Notes under the pieces: generated by a model
The model's input: only the letters and a program-made list of their open reading frames with translations
Databases searched by the model: none
What the model was told of the DNA's origin: nothing
NCBI GenBank assembly: GCA_018417955.1
Contig: JACTVC010000001.1
Location: 1,054,001 to 1,118,000, forward strand
Length of the DNA stretch: 64,000 nt
Direction of reading: 5' to 3'
Origin: Laccaria trichodermophora
Lineage: Eukaryota; Basidiomycota; Agaricomycetes; Agaricales; Hydnangiaceae
Program-made: the position numbers and the translations under genes
Shown here: positions 11,618 to 22,008 of the stretch, piece after piece
Layout of the letters: every line of letters starts with the position of its first letter
Numbering within the stretch: the stretch's first letter is position 1

Positions 11618-12148
11618 AAAAATGCCCTTCTCCTTGTTTAATTCATACCTGTCTATCGATCTAGCGGTGATTATAAAGTACTTATGATTACGATGAATTC
11701 AAGAAATATAGAATATTTCCAGTCCGCGCTGCGCCATGGTTTTGGAAAGAAGTGTGAGGCAGAGTGTTTCTTAAATTAAAATGGATACATCGGCTCCCAA
11801 AAAAATTGCAAGAAAATATAAGTTATATGTCCAACAAGAGCAAAAGGGCTAAAAACGCGCTCTCGTGTTTCTGACGAAAGCCATTTGTTTTCCTGAGCTT
11901 CGTGACAACGGAGCGGGGAGGACCATCAGCACAGCCACTCCAAATATTTCTTCCTCGAAGCCTTCTTCTTGCCTTCTTCGGTTCACACTTGGCTCACACT
12001 GTCAGCCTTGGTCTCAGTTTAAAATAGACTGTCAGCCTCTCAAAACCATACAAAATGCCTCGCCTTTTACGATTTCTCTACCAAAGCATCTTGAACAAGA
12101 ACCTCATCCTCAACAACCGAAAACTTCTCATATATCTTTTCTCCAAAC
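11618..12148. other. Intergenic, no gene seen
   Basis: About 530 bp between two plus-strand genes. AT-rich in its first half (3' flank), then CT-rich toward the start at 12149, as often seen in basidiomycete promoters. Short frames here have no coding character. Confidence 0.5.
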
Positions 12149-15100
12149 ATGTTCTCTTTCCAACCTCTGACTCTGGTCCGTGCCGCGATCAGTGGGTCTC
12201 GCTTGTCCCAGTCTATCTCTGCCGCCAGCCTCGGTGCCATCGATGTTGACTACTTTTTGGAGAGCCTCGAGTCGGCTGGTTCGACTATCTTCCCAAAGCT
12301 ACTTGGCGGGCCCGAGCCGATCGTTCCCAGGTACATCGCTCCTACTCCCAACGCCGCCGCCGTTCGCAAGGCAAGGCCTGCTCCATCTAGTGCCTCGTAC
12401 AACATTCTGGCCTCGCAGAACCTCTGTCTGAAACGCCGTATCCGCTCGCTGGAGGTCGACAATCAAACGCTTAGCACTGCCGTTCAATATCTGGACCAGA
12501 AGCTTATCGACGCCAAAGACGACCATGACCACGCGAAAATGATGCTGATTTCCGACCTTGGTGCTCTGGAGCACGAAATGATCGAACTCAAAGCCAAGTA
12601 CTACACTGAGCTTTCGGATGGGCGGGCCCTCCGTAGACGCGCTAAAGTCGATAACGACGAGCTTGTTATGCTAAGGGATAAACTCGCTCAGGCTGAAAAG
12701 TTCATCTCTTCTACGGCCGAACTCGACGCTGCTGAGCCTGTCTTCCGCCGTGCCGCCCAGGCCTTCAAGGATGGTAAAACCGCTGAAGATGCCCTCGTCG
12801 ACTCTATCAAGGATGCTACCAATAACGGCGGACCAGTAAGGTCTCGAATTATGCCAGGTATCGTTGAGCTCAGGACACCCGACCATTCTTCGGTACCATT
12901 CAATTCCCACCAAAAGACTCTCCAAGATCGAGAAAACGCGGTTCAAATCTCCAAGCAGCCGGCCCAGACAGTCCCAACTCCATCGTCCACCGCCACGCCC
13001 TCCTCGCTTAACGACGTAGATGATGCAAAATGTGACGCAGTTGTCGAAAAGCAACAACATCAACCCCATACTCTCGACGACCCGTTCAATTGCTCAAAAA
13101 ATGGCGAAGACATTTTCCCCAATTCCTTTTCAACACCTTCAAGGCACGCAGGCTCGGCTACTGCACCTTCTCTAGACAAAACAATAAGATCGCCTTTTGA
13201 TGAGGTCGATTTAAATCGAACGATCGATTTCTTTTCCAGCTCGGAGAGTATAATCGAAACACCTACCAAATCCTCCGCAAAGGCATTGGGTAAGCGGCGG
13301 GCAACTATGGTAAGTGGAAACATCGCTTCTTTGCTCAATGTTTCTGATCTCGACCCTTATGCAGATGAAAGCCCAGTGCGTTTCCACCTCTCCGGTTTGC
13401 TCACCGAAACTTCGCAAGGTTGTGCCGCGCGTCCCAGACGAGTTGTTCACCTTGATAGACTCAAAAGGTCGCCGAGTGACCTCTCTTGACACCAGCTTGG
13501 CCTCGTCTACTATGGTCAGTGATTCGCGTTTCCGCTCAATATCTCGCCTTTCTTATTTTTCATCTTCAGCCAACATGCGAACCCGCCATTGACGTACCCA
13601 GTACGGCTGTTCCCAATACCAAGCTTTCGACTGCTGCACAGTTAGACTCTAGTGATCCCTTCACGAAGACCGAGGATGAAGCTCAGCTGGCTGAGCCATG
13701 TGTTCTCTCGTCTTCTGTTAAGGTTGTCGGGGTCGTTGCCAAACCTGGTCCATCATCGCTTGCCTTGCAGACCACTTTAGATTCCTCGGCGCCAGCCGTG
13801 AACGAAGGCTCGCTACTTGCGGTACAGGCACTCCAGTCACTCGAGCGAATTTGTGCGGCCTTCAGCAGCGACACCCTTGGGTCGCTAGAAATGACTGAGT
13901 CTGAGTCTGAGTCTGAACCAGATCTTGAGAGCCTGATTTCGATACTCGAACAGGAAATTTCTTCTACCAACTACGCTGACGATGCATCCTTTTCTGGAAG
14001 CCCAACCACACCCCAAACCAAGAGGAAGGTCGTGGACCAGGACGAAACACCAAAAGCTCCAATGATCTCGAAGTTTGCATCACCTCGTTCCACACCCACC
14101 CCTCCCTCAAGTAAAATGAGGCGGCCATCGTACAGGTCCCCCGCCATATTGTCAAAAGCCGTTTCGCCAAGACCATCCCCTTTACTACCTCACAGCGTTT
14201 TCCGCGACCCAGCATCTTCCCCAAAGCCAAGGACTGATCGCATTCAGCAGTCCCCAAACATTCCAAGTATGCCTCTTTCTTCTATGCATGCTGTCGGTCC
14301 TCTTATTGGAAACGACGCTTCACGTGCTTCTAAACATGCCATCTCTACTCCATCGACTTATCCTACTCCTTCTCAATCTCCGCTGGCGGAGTCTTTGAAC
14401 CCCCTTGAGCGGCGAATTCACTACGTTCTCGAACCAACGCAACCACTTCGCATCGTGAAGAAGTCGGCACAAAAACCCTCTTCAGTGGTACAAAGCCCAC
14501 CTCTTACTAACGCCGTTCCTCATGCTGCAAGCAGCTCCTCAAGTCCTTCTGGACTTGCGATGAACATGGCCATTCCATCAAATCACGACCCCGTTCCCGC
14601 CGCAAGCCACACACGAAACTCGAGCACTTCTCAGACACCGCTGGCGGAGTCTTTGAATCCCGTTCAACGGCGGATCCAATATCTTTTGCAACCAACACAA
14701 CCCCTTCGCATCGTGAAAAAGTCGGCGCAAAAGCCCTCCCTGGCGACACAAAGGCCACCCCTGTCCAACGTTACAAATATCGATGCTCCCACCTCATCAG
14801 CTAAACCAACCACAGACAAATCCAAACCCCCTTCTGTAAGTGTTACATCTCCAGAATCGAATATCCGAAACGTATGCTCACGAGCTGTTGTACAGGTAAA
14901 TACTAAAGGCAGTAAGAACGAGAACCGTCCCCCTACGGCGTCGAAAAATCGGCCCATCAGCAGGATAGCTTCTGTCATCAACCCCGCTTCGACCCGACCG
15001 CGAACCCGACCTACTCACAAAACTATTGACAGTAACGATTTCGGAAGTATCACAATCATTCGAAACACCCCAATAGACAGTCCTCCGCCCTCTCGGCCTG

Positions 15101-15666
15101 CCGGAACAGTTCCTAAAACCCCTCCCCTGTCTTCGATCCCTAAGTTGATTTCGCGAAAGACACAAAACGATGATACCCCGAACAAGGCTGCTACGGCAAG
15201 ACCGAAAAAGCAACTTGCATCCCCACCTCTTCGGCCTGCTTTAGACTCCAACACCGCTCCGTCACCGTTGGCGTCGGATAGGCAGCCGATCCTCAAAAGT
15301 AATCTACGCCTCAGTATCTCCTCCTTGACGTCGAGAGCACAACAAGTCACTTGGTCACCGCGGGCGGTCGAGGTTCTTGCCACTAACGCTACCCCATCAA
15401 CTCCTTCAAGTCCAACAAAAATGCCGATGCGACTGAATGCTCAATCTTCATTCCAGGTCGACGCGAAGAATATCCACTCACCGCTGACTAAATTGCGCAT
15501 GTCCCTCTCCCCGTCTTCGAGAGGGGTTTCGAGCAACGATGACTCCAACAAACTAAGGGCGACTCAGAACGCTGCAACTCCTTCGGGGACCACTAACGTC
15601 AAACAAAAGACAACTACACCGCCATCTAGAGGCATTCTGCGGAGACTCAGCGCTGCCATCTCTTGA
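12149..15666 (+). CDS. Large Ser/Pro/Thr-rich protein with N-terminal coiled coil, unknown function
   Basis: Exons 12149-13309, 13365-13514 and 13570-15666 give 1135 residues. Both introns are phase 0 (GTAAGT...GCAG and GTCAGT...TCAG). Residues about 95-190 are heptad-like and charged (RIRSLEVDNQTLSTAVQYLD, LEHEMIELKAKYYTEL), predicting a coiled coil that would mediate oligomerisation. The remainder is low complexity with many SP/TP sites and short basic patches, suggesting a disordered, phosphorylated nuclear or cytoskeletal factor. Two tandem copies of an element LNP-(10 residues)-PTQPLRIVKKSAQKPS start near 14383 and 14641. A 60-nt stretch at 14836-14895 looks like an in-frame intron; if spliced the protein loses 20 residues. 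No family recognised. Part of the gene is duplicated, inverted and broken at 690-1290. Confidence 0.8.
14383..14770 (+). repeat. Internal tandem duplication inside the coding sequence
   Basis: Two copies about 258 bp apart encode nearly the same 45-residue block: AESLNPLERRIHYVLEPTQ and AESLNPVQRRIQYLLQPTQ, each followed by PLRIVKKSAQKPS. Both nucleotide and protein similarity are high, so the duplication is fairly recent or the segment is under constraint. Confidence 0.85.
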
Positions 15667-15785
15667 TTTTCCTTGCCTTTCATATCTAGAGTGATTCTGC
15701 GACCATTTCATCATCAAAGTGTAACATTTCAGATATACCCTTCTGAGTCCTGCTGCTTCATTCATATACTACGGTGTCGTTCTGC

Positions 15786-15840
15786 TATAAGTGCACGATG
15801 ATATAGTGGAAGCGCTCTACTATATCATCGTGCACTTATA
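15786..15840. repeat. Perfect 22-bp inverted repeat (hairpin) downstream of the 1135-residue gene
   Basis: The arm at 15786-15807 is the exact reverse complement of 15819-15840, with an 11-nt loop. It sits 120 bp past the stop codon. In RNA it would form a 22-bp stem and could act in 3'-end formation or stability; in DNA it could be a relic of a palindromic insertion. Confidence 0.9.
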
Positions 15841-16387
15841 AGAGATAGTGTAACTTTTATAACATATCTAGATTTCCTATTTCGAGGGAACGAACTAAAA
15901 AGATATTGATCATCTCTGCTACTGAAAAAATGCGAGAAGAGTCGATATTAGTGTAAGACGTGATATATTACCGTTAATCCTAATGAGTCCGTCTTGCGGA
16001 TGCACAACAAACTGAGGGGAAATGAAAATTAAATTCTCCAAGCGGGGTCCAAGAACTGAGATTCTTGGGGAACTTCCCAGTATAAAAATGACATCCAATA
16101 TTAGTGTCATTGAATTCGCTTGCTGCTTGCTGCCACTTGCCCAATGCAAAGAAGCATCAATGCTCTTTGAATGCTTTAGCCAGCAGGGTCGTCGCGTTTT
16201 TTGTTGTCGCATGTTGTTACACCTCTACTCACACCTTTGTCTCAAAAACATTCCTATGGTCTGCCCTTGTACGGCACAAGCACAAGCGCCATTCTAACGC
16301 CCACCACCACTTAGCGCTCGACGACGATCACCAGGTAGCCTATTTGTGCATGTGATCACCCTCTTTTTCACTGACTCTTATCCAGAC

Positions 16388-19300
16388 ATGATCTTCGGCC
16401 ACCCAGATTTCACTCTGCTTCCGGCCAGCTCTACAACTTCGCCACTAACCCCAATATCCTTTTCTTCTTTCAAGTTCAATACAATCGGCAAAGAACCAGA
16501 CTTACTTCGTCGTATCTCAGCCCCAAACCCAGATGAAGAGTATGACGACGATGAGCCCTCGAGATCTTCTTCGTCTTCTCCTAATCTCGAAGACCAGCTT
16601 TTGCTCCCAGACCATCCAGATTCACGTTCGAAGCCCGCTTCATCGCAGTCTCTCGCTGAGAGAATTGGGAACTTTGACGTAGACATGACTGATGTGACCC
16701 CTATTACTGATCAAAACCAATCCAACACAAGCCCTACGCCATCCAGCAACGTTCAAGACCCATCGGATTCATCTCAAACCGACGGACGGCCCAAGCTTCT
16801 TATTGACCCTGTGCCTACTGTCATAGCCCAGTTGAAACAGCTGGCCGCAGACATAAATACTCAACCCTCGACAACTCTCAATCATGTACCACAACCTACC
16901 CCACCCATTACGCCCTCCGTTTCCGCCGTTAATGACGATGTCAGCCTTGCCGTCCTACGTACTCTCCATTCCCGACTTTCCTCTGCGCTTTCGTTACTCA
17001 ATACCCCTAACACGACCAACGCCATTCTCCTTGCACAGTCTGCCAAGACTACATCTGCTGCAGTCCTATCATCCGCTCAGCGTGCCCACGTTCTTTCTCA
17101 ACAATCTATAACTTCTGCTCAAGAAGCCGTTTTGGCGGCACAGGAGTGTCTGAAAGCGGCTCAAGAAGCTCAGGAACGTGCGGACGCCGCGATGGCTGCC
17201 ATACAATCTCTGTCATCGGGTCGCGACGACTATGAAGTTTTTGTGGGTTTCAAAAATGATTTGAATGCACTTGACAAATGGATCAATAAACGCGAAGCTG
17301 ATGAAGCCGATCATCGAACCCACACACCAGGAGACGAGTCAGTCTCTATGGTGGTAGAGGAGGCAGTGATACCCCCTCGCGACCGTGGCAAATTACGGGC
17401 GGTTCATGACAAGCCGAAGCGTGTATGTCAGCTTCAACCAAGGGCAAAAAGTGTCGTTAGACCAACCGTTGAAGAGGAGGCTGATGCTGCCGCAATAGCT
17501 TGGAATCAAGAGCGCGAGAGGAGCGCAGAACGGCGAAAAATTGTGGAGGAGGAGTTGCGCAAACGTCGTGATGTCGAGGCTGCTTTGGAGCAGGAACGGC
17601 TTCGCGCACAAGCAGAAGCTGACGCTCACGAGGCGAAGCTAGCCAAGGCTCGTACTGATCGCATAGAGGCAGAGGAATTGGAGGAAGCTCGCCAGGCGAA
17701 TGAGGCCCGGGAGATTGAACGCCGACAGCGCGAGGTGGAGGCAATGAGAAAGGAGGCTGCCATGTTTGCGATGCAGCAGCAGAAAGCCGAAGACGAACGG
17801 GTTCAACAAGAGCAAGAAGCTAAACGGAAGGCTGCAGAGGCAGAGAAGGAGAAGGAAGCTCGCCTGTTGCTTGAGCAGGAACAGAAGTACAAAGAAATTC
17901 AGGAGCGAGAAGAGCGAATCAAGCAGAATGAGGTTGAAAGAGTAAAAGCTATCGCAGCTGAGGAAGCGAGGCAACAGATATTGCGGCAAGAACAAGAAAT
18001 GAAACGTCAACAGATTCAGGCGCAGAAACAAATAGCTACCCAGCAGGCGGCTCTCAAGATTATCGCGGAGAGGGAGAAACAGAAATTGGGCCAGTCTACT
18101 TCTGCATCGCCTACCTCGGAAAACCAACAAGCACCTCAGAAGTTGGGCCAGTCTACTTCTGCGTCTCCTACTTCGGAGAAGCAACAAGCACCTGTTACTC
18201 TTCCTGCGCCTATTGAGTTTGGAAACATCGTTTCAAGAAAAACTTTGATTTCTGGCTCCGGTTCGCAGGTCAAAAGTAAAGCTAAAGGTCGAGTTATCTC
18301 TGGTGGCATTATGCTGGGGGCTGAAACAGAGCAGCCACTGGCATCACCGAGCTGCCCTCCTTTGACACTTCCCACTCCGAGTGTTAATTCCTCGTCGCAG
18401 AGTGCGAATGGTTTGATTGATGTCGTGCAAACCCCCATTTTGCAACTAAGCACGCAACCACCAGTTTCTGGTCCCGAAAATGCCGAACCTGCTACTGAAC
18501 TAAATAAAGCTCCTTCACTCCCCGTCAATACTATCAAACGCTCGCCCACACCACGGAATGTGCTGGACAGTAAAGACATGGGGTTGAAAGGTTCTGGAAA
18601 TGGCTCAGATAGTTCTAGTCTCCCACCAATCAAACATCTTTCAAAACAATCACCCACACCACCCTTTCTCTCACCTACCTCGCCAGCCTCGCTTATCCAA
18701 CTGAAGCCGGCGATCATCTCTGTTCATCGTGAGGGATCCGATCCAGGGAATCTGCCTATTGTCCCTCCCTCTCGAACCGGTCCGATTTCTCCTGAAGCAC
18801 AACATACCAATCTCCGTTTCCTGGACGCAAGTGCCATCAGGCGCAATAAAAGTATTTCCAAGGCCAGTGCGAAACCTGTGAAAATGGAGCCTTTGCCAGA
18901 TCAGCTTCCTCCTGAGAATGTAAGCACGGCTTCACCTCTCGAGAAGGCCGCTCGTTCGCAAGCAGATGCTGGTCCCACTAGGTCACAAAAGGTTCCTTTT
19001 CCACTTCGCGAGCATCCTCAGCCACGAACGGCAGGTGCCCCTGCTACTGCGTCTTCATCAACGTCCGCTTCAGAGCTTGCGAAAAAAAATCACCCCCCTT
19101 TGCCTATCAAACCCAAGCAAAAACTGCCGAATTTTAAGAAAAACTTGGTGGATAACGAACCAGTTGCAGAGCCCATGAGCAGCACCATTTTACCTCCGTC
19201 AAGGCCAGTCAATTCTGTGTCTACGGTTATTCCCAGTGCAGCGGTCACACCGCCACGGTATTATAATTCTGCGCCTAGGCCTGCTGTCGACATATATGAC

Positions 19301-20410
19301 GCTTCTTCTACGCAGATGGGTCCCGACGTAGCGGACACTGATGGTTGGACACGTCCAAGCCGTGATGACGGGGTCACGATGCGGGATCAGCCAAGGGGTA
19401 TGGACCATTACCCGCCACCTCCTGATAACATCGCGTCGTCTCGGGCTTCGATACAGAGACGTGTTTATGATCATTATTCTCCTCCATCTGGTAACGTATA
19501 TATGCAGGCAAATCGCTACAGGCCAGCTTCGCCTTCCAGAGGGTGGGCTAGATCACCGCCTCCCCCCGATGCTCCCAGAGGCCGAGGTAGATCATCTCCC
19601 TCCCCTGATGGTTGGTTATCGCCTTATTCGCCTAGAGGCCGGAGTAGAACACCTCAACCAAGCTGGGATGCACCAAGTGGCCCTCCGGGTTGGGGATCGC
19701 CTCCCCCGCGTGTCAGAATACCTAGCCCGCCATTATATACTGCTCCTGCTCCCGGGAACCCGCCCCCATTAATTGGGAGGAAGCGTGTTCGGGACGATGA
19801 GGTTCCAGTGGCGCCTCCTGCCCGCAGATACAGATACGATCAAGACAATCCCATTCGAGATGAATATGCTTCGATGCCCCATGCTCCACAGATGCCATCG
19901 ACCAATGAAAATGACTGGAGCCGTTCTGCTGTTTATGGACGATCCCCATCTCCTGACCTTCGTCCTGGTCTCGCATCTCGCATTGCACCTGGACCAAATG
20001 AGTGGGAATCTAATGCATATGCCGTTGGCAGGGGAGATAGTTACAGACCCAGCTATTCCACGACCATCCGTGGGCCCCTCAAGAGTCGTAGGCAACAAGC
20101 TCAGCCACCGTCGCAATCAGCACAACTATGGAATGGCGATATACCACTTGGCCCTGCCATCACAAACAAGACTCGCCCTCCTAAAAATCAGTATCGTCCG
20201 CCTAAGGAACCCGTAGCTGGAGGCTCTCTTCCGGGCCTACTGAGTCGCTTCAGTGATTCTACAGATCCTACCGTGATTCAAGCTAATCCACCACCCAGCA
20301 AACCCGCACGAAATCGCTATAATGGAAAGGGTAAGGGAGGGACCCCGCAATCTTTGGAGCAGCGGATCTCTTCGAAACCTTCCTCGCTAATGCACCGTCT
20401 TGAAAGTTGA
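16388..20410 (+). CDS. Large coiled-coil and Pro/Arg/Ser-rich protein, unknown function
   Basis: A single coding exon of 1340 residues from ATG 16388. A plausible 5'-UTR intron (GT at 16335, AG at 16384-16385) ends just before the start, which argues for this ATG over upstream non-ATG extensions. The N-terminal third is acidic and Ser-rich. Residues about 365-585 form a long charged coiled coil (EEELRKRRDVEAALEQERLR and onward), ending in a tandem repeat of KLGQSTSASPTSE-QQAP. After that come Pro/Ser-rich stretches and, from about residue 1000, Tyr/Arg/Pro repeats (RSPPPPDAPRGRGRSSPSPD) resembling RS-type RNA-binding tails. Short related motifs recur: SLAERI, GLASRI, GLLSRF, SLEQRI, SLMHRL. 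Likely an RNA-associated scaffold, but this is inference. Confidence 0.8.
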   Translation: MIFGHPDFTLLPASSTTSPLTPISFSSFKFNTIGKEPDLLRRISAPNPDEEYDDDEPSRSSSSSPNLEDQLLLPDHPDSRSKPASSQSLAERIGNFDVDMTDVTPITDQNQSNTSPTPSSNVQDPSDSSQTDGRPKLLIDPVPTVIAQLKQLAADINTQPSTTLNHVPQPTPPITPSVSAVNDDVSLAVLRTLHSRLSSALSLLNTPNTTNAILLAQSAKTTSAAVLSSAQRAHVLSQQSITSAQEAVLAAQECLKAAQEAQERADAAMAAIQSLSSGRDDYEVFVGFKNDLNALDKWINKREADEADHRTHTPGDESVSMVVEEAVIPPRDRGKLRAVHDKPKRVCQLQPRAKSVVRPTVEEEADAAAIAWNQERERSAERRKIVEEELRKRRDVEAALEQERLRAQAEADAHEAKLAKARTDRIEAEELEEARQANEAREIERRQREVEAMRKEAAMFAMQQQKAEDERVQQEQEAKRKAAEAEKEKEARLLLEQEQKYKEIQEREERIKQNEVERVKAIAAEEARQQILRQEQEMKRQQIQAQKQIATQQAALKIIAEREKQKLGQSTSASPTSENQQAPQKLGQSTSASPTSEKQQAPVTLPAPIEFGNIVSRKTLISGSGSQVKSKAKGRVISGGIMLGAETEQPLASPSCPPLTLPTPSVNSSSQSANGLIDVVQTPILQLSTQPPVSGPENAEPATELNKAPSLPVNTIKRSPTPRNVLDSKDMGLKGSGNGSDSSSLPPIKHLSKQSPTPPFLSPTSPASLIQLKPAIISVHREGSDPGNLPIVPPSRTGPISPEAQHTNLRFLDASAIRRNKSISKASAKPVKMEPLPDQLPPENVSTASPLEKAARSQADAGPTRSQKVPFPLREHPQPRTAGAPATASSSTSASELAKKNHPPLPIKPKQKLPNFKKNLVDNEPVAEPMSSTILPPSRPVNSVSTVIPSAAVTPPRYYNSAPRPAVDIYDASSTQMGPDVADTDGWTRPSRDDGVTMRDQPRGMDHYPPPPDNIASSRASIQRRVYDHYSPPSGNVYMQANRYRPASPSRGWARSPPPPDAPRGRGRSSPSPDGWLSPYSPRGRSRTPQPSWDAPSGPPGWGSPPPRVRIPSPPLYTAPAPGNPPPLIGRKRVRDDEVPVAPPARRYRYDQDNPIRDEYASMPHAPQMPSTNENDWSRSAVYGRSPSPDLRPGLASRIAPGPNEWESNAYAVGRGDSYRPSYSTTIRGPLKSRRQQAQPPSQSAQLWNGDIPLGPAITNKTRPPKNQYRPPKEPVAGGSLPGLLSRFSDSTDPTVIQANPPPSKPARNRYNGKGKGGTPQSLEQRISSKPSSLMHRLES

Positions 20411-20664
20411 TTGGGTTTGATCAGAAATAAATACATCTAGGTGTGAGTCCATCACGCACAGGTGGAAGGTTTTCTCACTCAGCCTCCCTTTTTTGTGATA
20501 AAACCAGTTCTTCTAATTCTTCTTGTGTCGTTCACGTGTACAATATTTGAGCGTTCTTTTAGTAAACCCAAGTGCTTAGTTGAAGCCACGAATGAAGTTT
20601 CCACCCAAGTCCGTTGTTAAGCTGTTGTACAGTACAGAGCTATCTATGCAAGATTGCCCGACCT
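20411..20664. other. Convergent 3' gap
   Basis: About 250 bp shared between the ends of the coiled-coil gene (plus) and rvs161 (minus). T-rich with possible poly(A) signals (AATAAATA near 20426); no gene seen. Confidence 0.4.
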
Positions 20665-21914
20665 TTAATTTCCCCCGCAGATAGAAAGCTCTCTCATCTC
20701 TTGTAGAACACCCTCCACCTGGCAGGGCATGAATCAGGTAATCAGGATCTTATGAGGAGCGTGACTTACCTGTGCGTCGAGTTGGCCAGCGGCATAATCA
20801 TCCCGAACGTTATCGGCAAAGTATCTACACATCAGTCAACAGAAGGCAAAACGCAGGGAGGTAAAACGTGCCGTTGCACACCGCTAAGTTTCTCATATCC
20901 CTCTTCCGCGAACTTGGACTGCATCCGAATCATGGCCTCAAAGCTCGGATCGAAGTATGGCACCCGAAGATCCAGAAGTTGAGGCAGCTCAGTGATCAAC
21001 TGGTCGTTCAGCATATCAAAGACCTCTTTGGCGTCATCGTGTTCTTGTTGAGCCTGGTTAGGGATGTATCAGGAATGTATAAGCCTTGAAGGCGCAGTTG
21101 ATAGAACCTTGGGCAGCTTTGTTGGGTCTTCACTGGGTTTGTCGATAAGTTTTCGCAATTTACTTCGAGCCGAGTCATAATCCAGAAGCTGATAAGAAGG
21201 TCAAGCAATGGAATAATCTCCAAACCCATTGCTTGCCTTTTTGTTCCGTTTTGAAATATGCTCGTTTACGACTGGGAAGTATGCACACATCTTACCCAAA
21301 GGCTCCGATATTGTGGTTCGGTAAGGTGCTTCCTGATGAGTGGGGTCCGTGTGAATTCACTTCAAGGGAACGAGGGCGCGCTACGCACGAGCTCTCGGCT
21401 GAAACTCGTATCTAGATCGTCGACTGACCGCTTGTACGCGTGTCCCGCCATGGCTCCCTCAGCTGCTTGATCCGCAGCACCGTAGAACACCTCTAACGTT
21501 TCTGCGATGCGGCTCTGGGCAGATGTCATCGCTATGTGTGGTCAAAGCGAACGTCAATCGACAGTGTGTGAGACGGACTCACCACGCATAGCGTCCCAGT
21601 AGGCCTTGCTATCTTTTTGAAGAGCCTGACATTCTTTCTCAAATCTGAACGCCGAAAATAAATACGTGACGTTGTAAAAGGGAAAGAGTCGCGCACGTCC
21701 GATATTTGGCCTCTTCATCGGTAAATTCACGATCAACCGTCCTCTCGATCTGGCCTGTCTTTTGCAGGAGCTGGGGGAAAGTTCATTGATTAGTTTAGAG
21801 ACAAGGTCTAAGCTCACCGTGGTACCCGCTCTGTTAACCGATTTCTTGAAACTGTGTGCGATATGAGGAACATTGTGGAGATGAACTAATGGATACTCAC
21901 CCTGCCCAACTCAT
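20665..21914 (-). CDS. rvs161: N-BAR protein Rvs161/Hob3 (amphiphysin family)
   Basis: Ten exons (5'->3'): 21914-21901, 21851-21818, 21770-21697, 21644-21583, 21531-21389, 21332-21237, 21188-21108, 21053-20872, 20824-20770 and 20718-20665; 264 residues, the usual size for Rvs161. It begins MSWAGFKKSVNRAGTT and continues with QKTGQIERTVDREFTDEEA, EPLGKMCAYFPVVNEHISKR, LLDYDSARSKLRKLIDKPS, ELPQLLDLRVPYFDPSFEAM and the terminal VEGVLQEMRELSICGGN. The protein is a BAR domain without SH3; it dimerises (in yeast with Rvs167) and acts in endocytic vesicle scission and actin organisation. Two introns start with GC (21236 and 20871), as no GT donor preserves the frame. The first coding exon is only 14 nt. 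It is divergent from the F-box gene with 94 bp between starts. Confidence 0.95.
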
Positions 21915-22008
21915 TGTCGCTATAGAGGAAGTGACTGTGCTTAGTCAGCACTTCATCCTCATGAGCATCTCTGATGATCTCAGCTGCGATCTCAATGTCC
22001 TCAAAGTC
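21915..22008. promoter_or_regulatory. Very short bidirectional promoter region
   Basis: Only 94 bp separate the start codons of rvs161 (minus) and the F-box gene (plus). Both transcripts must begin here, inside the partner's 5' part, or within the reading frame. No clear TATA box; no other gene fits. Confidence 0.6.

Noticed and set aside
18136..18717. Antisense open frame of 193 codons inside the 16388-20410 gene
   Set aside because: It is the complement of biased Pro/Ser codons on the coding strand; no start context, splice partner or family features.
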